From contig JAATVT010000253.1 in NCBI GenBank assembly GCA_014523685.1, forward strand, positions 1 through 10,450: a stretch of DNA of 10,450 bases. The letters are read 5' to 3'. This DNA comes from Nitrososphaerales archaeon TH5893. Its GTDB lineage: Archaea > Thermoproteota > Nitrososphaeria > Nitrososphaerales > Nitrososphaeraceae. Below, one piece after another: positions 7,658 through 10,450 of the stretch; positions within the stretch are counted from its first letter, which is position 1; each line of letters begins with the position of its first letter. The notes below the pieces were generated by a model. The model was not told where the DNA came from, ran no database searches, and saw nothing but the letters and a program-made list of their open reading frames with translations. Both the position numbers and the translations under genes were made by a program.

Positions 7658-7672
7658 CCCTCGCTCTCACTT

Positions 7673-8212
7673 ATGGGTTACAGATTAGAAAATAACCATC
7701 ACGAACACATACAAGATTTTTATGCATACATGATTGATGAATATGCAATGGCAAAACCAGTTCGGGATATTATGACTAAGGAAGTAATCACAATCGATAT
7801 AGATCGAGGAGCTACCGAAGCTGCTCGTTTAATGGCTGAGAAACATATAAGTTCTGTTGTCGTTCTCGAGAAAGATCTACCCATAGGAATTATCACCGAA
7901 CGCGATTTCGTAAAAAAGATCTGTGCAAAGGAATTGGAAATTTCCAAGATAAAGGCTGGAGAAATAATGTCAAGGATCCGAACATTTGCTGACCCGGAAA
8001 CCTCAATAGATGTTGCCATTCAAAGAATGCTAAACCATAACATACGCAGGCTCCCGATAATGTCAGGGGGAAAAACAGTCGGGATTATTACTGTAACAGA
8101 CCTAGCAAAGTATCTTCGAACGGACCTCCTTTTGCAAGGAGCGTTAGCGAATAGTAAACCAGTCGGTACTAGTAGTCCTAAGGACATTGATAATCCCGAT
8201 CGCATTATATGA
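7673..8212 (+). CDS. Tandem CBS-domain protein, putative nucleotide sensor
   Basis: The 179-residue soluble protein is one Bateman module with no attached enzyme domain. CBS1 spans about 28-83 and CBS2 about 94-149. Each ends in the ligand motif G-x-x-T-x-x-D: GIITERD (72-78) and GIITVTD (137-143). Both ribose-binding Asp residues are kept, so it should bind an adenine nucleotide such as AMP, ADP or ATP. The first 27 residues are polar and His-rich (NNHHEH), and the last 20 are probably disordered. ATG 7673 is preferred over later in-frame ATGs because its TATA box sits at leaderless distance. It lies between purS and purQ and is divergent from purQ. CBS pairs sense adenylates in IMP dehydrogenase and AMPK, so a role in purine control is attractive, but stand-alone CBS proteins are common in archaea and its true partner is unknown. 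Confidence 0.92.
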   Translation: MGYRLENNHHEHIQDFYAYMIDEYAMAKPVRDIMTKEVITIDIDRGATEAARLMAEKHISSVVVLEKDLPIGIITERDFVKKICAKELEISKIKAGEIMSRIRTFADPETSIDVAIQRMLNHNIRRLPIMSGGKTVGIITVTDLAKYLRTDLLLQGALANSKPVGTSSPKDIDNPDRII

Positions 8213-8218
8213 TAATAT

Positions 8219-8236
8219 CTTTTCTGATTCATTTCC
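8219..8236 (+). terminator. Possible T-rich terminator after the CBS gene
   Basis: TCTTTTCTGATTCATTTC begins 7 bases past the CBS stop, in the 72-base spacer between the convergent CBS and purS genes. T-rich tracts like this terminate archaeal transcription. The interruptions by C and G make it a weak call. The AT-rich remainder (8244-8266) holds a loose inverted repeat of no clear use. Confidence 0.3.
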
Positions 8237-8284
8237 GGAACTGGTTATAATGTAATATAAGATAACATCTCCTCAAAGAATTAC

Positions 8285-8584
8285 TCAAGTTGGTGTAATC
8301 GTGCAATCGCTCAACACTGGATTGTATATTCTCAATTCAATGCATAAGTTCTCCACAGTTTTAAGAGCTTCTTTTTCTGAAGAAGATCTAACAACCATCT
8401 TTAGTGTCTTTGCCGAGCGGACAGATTCAATATTAGAGTATCCACCTTTCACTATAAGATCTCGCATGATTGTATCCCCCTCAGGATCATCCAAGTACTT
8501 TTTATTTTCGATATTAATGGCTATAAGAAACTTTTTTCTGGCAGCTACCTTTCTTACCACACCTCGTAGTGTGTACTGTAGCAT
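8285..8584 (-). CDS. purS: PurS, FGAM synthase small subunit
   Basis: The small dimeric subunit that bridges PurL and PurQ in the FGAM synthase complex and is needed for ammonia transfer. It has 99 residues. The fold-defining pattern runs from about residue 17: FLIAINIENKKYLDDPEGDTI (first strand and DPEG turn), then the helix to LIVKGGY, NIESVRSAKTLKM (second strand), a helix with SEKEALKTVENLC, and YNPVLSD at the end, matching the family's N-P-V-I-E-D. Family members are usually about 80-85 residues, so this start adds some 16 residues at the N-terminus; GTG at 8560 is an alternative start. The gene converges on the CBS gene and is about 1 kb upstream of purQ on the same strand, whereas purS-purQ-purL is usually contiguous. 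No clear ribosome-binding site is present; TTAATTA near 8626 may be its TATA box. Confidence 0.9.
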   Translation of the reverse strand: MLQYTLRGVVRKVAARKKFLIAINIENKKYLDDPEGDTIMRDLIVKGGYSNIESVRSAKTLKMVVRSSSEKEALKTVENLCIELRIYNPVLSDCTITPT

Positions 8585-8641
8585 TTAAATTATCGAGTGA
8601 ATCCAGCATTACTCCCTAAGGGTATTAATTACGCATAGCAA

Positions 8642-8650
8642 GTAATTTAC
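8642..8650 (+). promoter_or_regulatory. Possible TATA box of tRNA-Thr
   Basis: GTAATTTAC is centred about 24 bases before the first base of the mature tRNA, close to the normal archaeal box A distance. The sequence is a modest match to consensus. Confidence 0.35.
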
Positions 8651-8669
8651 GCCTGATGTTAGACGCTTC

Positions 8670-8744
8670 GGTCATGTAGCTCAGCCTGGTGAGAGCGAAG
8701 GTTTTGTAAACCTTAGGTCGTGGGTTCGAATCCCGCCATGACCT
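8670..8744 (+). tRNA. tRNA-Thr (anticodon UGU)
   Basis: A full cloverleaf can be folded by hand. The acceptor stem GGTCATG (8670-8676) pairs with CATGACC (8737-8743). The D stem is GCTC/GAGC (8679-8682/8693-8696). The anticodon stem AAGGT/ACCTT (8698-8702/8710-8714) encloses TTTGTAA with anticodon TGT at 8705-8707. The T stem GTGGG/CCCGC encloses TTCGAAT. The discriminator is T (8744), which fits archaeal tRNA-Thr. No CCA is encoded, so it must be added after transcription, and there is no intron. The gene lies between purS (divergent) and purC. Confidence 0.96.
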
Positions 8745-8749
8745 ACGGA

Positions 8750-8804
8750 ATCGCTAAGCACCACAAGCGATCACATCAATCAGACCCCTTTGATATCTGA
8801 TCGC
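8750..8804 (+). repeat. Competing inverted repeats downstream of tRNA-Thr
   Basis: Three related segments can pair in exclusive ways. ATCGCT (8750-8755) complements AGCGAT (8766-8771). GCGATCA (8767-8773) also complements TGATCGC (8798-8804), and this second hairpin is extended by ATCAA (8775-8779) with TTGAT (8790-8794). ATCAGA (8779-8784) with TCTGAT (8796-8801) is a third option. The region starts 5 bases after the tRNA and ends about 80 bases before the purC TATA box. It could be a tRNA trailer structure, a small RNA or part of a purC leader. No C/D-box pattern is evident. Confidence 0.45.
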
Positions 8805-8871
8805 GATGGTTTGTACTGTCTCAGTAAAGTTACGGATTGAATTATGCTTGCAATGCTCTAAAGCTTATTCG

Positions 8872-8891
8872 ATAGTATTGTATACTATATA
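8872..8891 (+). promoter_or_regulatory. purC TATA box overlapped by a palindrome
   Basis: TATATA at 8886-8891 is centred about 35 bases before TTG 8924 and would give a leader of about 10 bases. Overlapping it is a perfect 7-base inverted repeat with a 3-base spacer, ATAGTAT-TGT-ATACTAT (8872-8888). A dimeric regulator bound there would block TBP, so it is a candidate operator. Such repeats also arise by chance in AT-rich DNA. Confidence 0.42.
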
Positions 8892-8923
8892 GGAGCATAG
8901 TTTAATGATTTGCCTATACGGGA

Positions 8924-9787
8924 TTGATCTTAAATTTGAAACTCATCCATAAAGGAAAAGTCAAAGATGTGTATGAAGAGGATGAAAATACATATCTTTT
9001 TCACTTTTCCGACAGAATCTCAGCGTTCGACGTCGAAATGCCTACTATGATTCCGATGAAAGGAAAGATCTTATGCCAGTTCGCGAAATTTTGGTTTGAT
9101 AAGCTAGACATCGAAAACCATATGATAGCGACCAGAGACCAAGACAAGATGATAGTAAAGAAGCTTAAGATGATACCCCTTGAGTTTATTGTCAGAGGAT
9201 ATTTTTATGGCAGCCTTATCGAAAGATTTGCTAGAGCTCCGGATTATTATCCAAGTTTAAGAAAATTTGAGCCAATACTTGCTTCAAGGCTTCCAGAGCC
9301 CCTGTTTGATCCTACGACCAAATCGAATACCCATGATATCTCTATTTCTGAAGATCAGATAGTAGATAGAGGGTTATTGTCCCTGGACAAACTTGCATAT
9401 ATAAAAGAGACATCTATCAACCTCTACCGACAGATGAGCACTATTGTTGGACGTGCCGGATTCATTATCGCTGACACAAAATTTGAATTTGGACATGATG
9501 TTTCTGGCAACTTGATCTTACTTGCTGATTCTCTTGGACCGGATGAATTTAGATTATGGCGAAAATCAGAGTACATTCCGGGAAAGGTACAGGAGAGTTA
9601 TGACAAACAAATATTGAGGGATTGGCTGATAAGCACTGGGTTTAAGGTAATTGTTGACGAGGTATCAAGTAAAGGTCTAAAACCTGTTGCTCCGAACATA
9701 CCCTCCGAGATAATCAGCAGACTATCAAGTAGATACATCTTCGCCTACGAACAGATATCTAATACCAGATTCGAATCGGTGTCCTAG
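8924..9787 (+). CDS. purC: PurC, SAICAR synthetase
   Basis: Joins CAIR, the product of PurE, to aspartate with ATP to form SAICAR. It has 287 residues. Motifs in order: HKGKVKDVYE (9-18), the glycine-rich nucleotide loop; SDRISAFD (29-36); PLEFIVRGY (85-93), the PurC signature; FDPTTKSNTHD (128-138); ADTKFEFG (183-190); and DSLGPDEFRLW (202-212). The last corresponds to the family's D-E-x-x-P-D-x-x-R-x-W, with Ser in place of Glu. The start is TTG 8924: an in-frame TGA lies 16 bases upstream and no ATG is available in this frame before the first motif. No ribosome-binding site lies at the proper distance. An out-of-frame ATG at 8905 with AGGAG 9 bases before it opens a 15-codon ORF that overlaps the purC start. 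purC has its own promoter and is not in an operon with its neighbours. Confidence 0.96.
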   Translation: MILNLKLIHKGKVKDVYEEDENTYLFHFSDRISAFDVEMPTMIPMKGKILCQFAKFWFDKLDIENHMIATRDQDKMIVKKLKMIPLEFIVRGYFYGSLIERFARAPDYYPSLRKFEPILASRLPEPLFDPTTKSNTHDISISEDQIVDRGLLSLDKLAYIKETSINLYRQMSTIVGRAGFIIADTKFEFGHDVSGNLILLADSLGPDEFRLWRKSEYIPGKVQESYDKQILRDWLISTGFKVIVDEVSSKGLKPVAPNIPSEIISRLSSRYIFAYEQISNTRFESVS

Positions 9788-9803
9788 TCTTAGCTCCGCA
9801 AAA

Positions 9804-9820
9804 TTTATTTTCTGAGAAAA
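9804..9820 (+). terminator. Probable purC terminator
   Basis: TTTATTTTC begins 17 bases past the purC stop and is followed by TGA and GAAAA, so TTTTC (9808-9812) can pair with GAAAA (9816-9820). The T tract is the likely signal; the tiny hairpin may be incidental. Confidence 0.38.
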
Positions 9821-10002
9821 ATGACCTTATACAAGAATAATAGGGCGTAATCGAGGCGCACCTAATTTGTCATGATTTAGATGTACACAAGCCTCAAAAA
9901 TATGGGGTACAGAAAATACATTACTAACCACGGAGATTCAGCGATTGATTTCATAATTCATTGTTCTACTCTATCTTTATCTCAGTGTTACTAACGTTCT
10001 AG

Positions 10003-10022
10003 AATGACAAAATACAAGAAAC
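10003..10022 (-). terminator. Possible T-rich terminator of the DUF371 gene
   Basis: On the minus strand a T-rich stretch containing TTTCTTGTATTTTGTC begins about 25 bases past the TAG at 10047. It faces the purC terminator across the spacer. Called on composition and position only. Confidence 0.3.
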
Positions 10023-10046
10023 TACCTAGGGTCGATCTCTTACACT

Positions 10047-10450
10047 CTATTCCGCTGTAATTACGAGTAATCCTTTGGTCTCGTGATGATGAAGCTCCTT
10101 AATCATACTACTTGGAATATCCGATGCAGCCTTGTCACAAAGTATTGAAAGGGTGCGTGGACAATAGAAGCTGGATTTGCGTATTACTATGTCTCTATTA
10201 TCTCGTACCGACAAGTTACGGCTTCCCTGTCCCAATATCTTTAAGGATAGATGGCCAACAATTATTTCGATACTTATCTTTGCATCGTCCCTGCTTATAG
10301 CATGCCGCAGCTGATCATCTAAATGACTACATCCCTTATTCGAACGAACACCAATAATACAATCTCCCCTACGAGACAAGTCATAGTCACGTGTTATTTC
10401 GATACTTTTCTTGTGGGAACTGAGCACATTGGGATGACCATGGAAGGTCA
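10047..10450 (-). CDS. DUF371-family protein, 5' end outside window
   Basis: A small, mainly archaeal protein family of unknown biochemical function. Translation in this frame stays open to the window edge, where it reads TFHGHPNVLSSHKKSIEITR. The HGHPNV and EIT segments are the expected N-terminal start of DUF371, so only a few residues are missing, and the GTG at 10427 is an internal Val rather than the start. Further motifs are RRGDCIIGVRSNKGCSHL (about 20-37 from that Val), then GQGSRNLSVRDNRDIVIRKS and the C-terminal RTLSILCDKAASDI. The paired IIGV...K and CDKAAS elements suggest an internal duplication of a strand-helix unit. About 134 residues are visible, close to the family length. 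It converges on purC, and nothing ties it to purine metabolism. The family call is from memory of its sequence pattern. Confidence 0.82.
   Translation of the reverse strand, partial: TFHGHPNVLSSHKKSIEITRDYDLSRRGDCIIGVRSNKGCSHLDDQLRHAISRDDAKISIEIIVGHLSLKILGQGSRNLSVRDNRDIVIRKSSFYCPRTLSILCDKAASDIPSSMIKELHHHETKGLLVITAE

Larger units (their letters stand above)
9788..10046. other. 259-base spacer between purC and the DUF371 gene
   Basis: The purC and DUF371 genes converge on this spacer. I see no gene, tRNA or convincing repeat in it. It has many stops in all frames, and the longest short ORFs are under 20 codons. It holds a T-rich stretch at each end, as expected for two terminators. The middle is unexplained and could host a small RNA, but no box motif supports one. 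Confidence 0.5.

Noticed and set aside
8301..8588. 95-codon plus-strand ORF opposite purS
   Set aside because: The minus strand carries the PurS pattern of the right length and in a purine context; the plus frame has no recognisable features.
4616..8888. ATACTA as a shared purine-promoter motif (upstream of purF, purQ/CBS and purC)
   Set aside because: The same hexamer also occurs inside coding sequence (for example near 1639, 3404, 7122 and 7209), as expected in AT-rich DNA, so it cannot be called a regulon site.
9788..10046. C/D-box or H/ACA small RNA in the purC-DUF371 spacer
   Set aside because: Isolated CTGA and ATGA-like strings occur on both strands but not in the right order and spacing with box partners.
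10112..10300. 62-codon plus-strand ORF inside the DUF371 gene
   Set aside because: It is antisense to a frame with DUF371 motifs that stays open to the window edge, and has no start signal of its own.
1..10450. CRISPR array, insertion sequence, toxin-antitoxin or prophage genes
   Set aside because: No spaced direct repeats, transposase motifs, terminal inverted repeats or phage-like proteins are visible; the window is a metabolic locus.

Overview
The window is archaeal, most likely from an ammonia-oxidising-type thaumarchaeon (class Nitrososphaeria) or a close relative. Several genes have TATA-like boxes centred about 26-34 bases before the start codon and no ribosome-binding site, which is the layout of leaderless archaeal transcripts. 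The tRNA gene lacks an encoded CCA and has T at the discriminator position. There is a DUF371 gene, a mainly archaeal family, and FGAM synthase is split into PurS, PurQ and a short PurL. Archaea is well supported. The class is an inference from protein character and moderate-to-low GC, and was not checked by any search.

Almost the whole window is a de novo purine (IMP) biosynthesis locus. Left edge: a short-chain dehydrogenase on the minus strand (3' end outside the window), divergent from purK-purE on the plus strand. A small membrane-anchored protein of unknown function (minus) ends 10 bases from the purE stop. Next, on the minus strand and transcribed right to left, come purQ, purL and purF. 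A two-CBS-domain protein is divergent from purQ across a 48-base spacer with overlapping TATA boxes. purS (minus) converges on the CBS gene, so the three FGAM synthase subunits sit in one locus but purS is cut off from purQL. To the right are tRNA-Thr(UGU), a short region of competing inverted repeats, purC (plus), an apparently empty 259-base spacer, and the end of a DUF371 gene (minus, 5' end outside the window).

Functionally, PurF makes phosphoribosylamine from PRPP and glutamine; PurS, PurQ and PurL convert FGAR to FGAM; PurK and PurE carboxylate AIR to CAIR; and PurC makes SAICAR. PurD, the GAR transformylase, PurM, PurB and the last two steps are not encoded here. The CBS protein keeps both nucleotide-ligand aspartates and could be an adenylate sensor for this locus, but nothing in the sequence proves it.

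No clearly new system is present. The points most worth checking are the purQ/CBS shared promoter, the ADE2-like character and order of purK-purE, the 5' end of purC (TTG start, overlapping short ORF, palindrome on the TATA box), and the competing hairpins after the tRNA.
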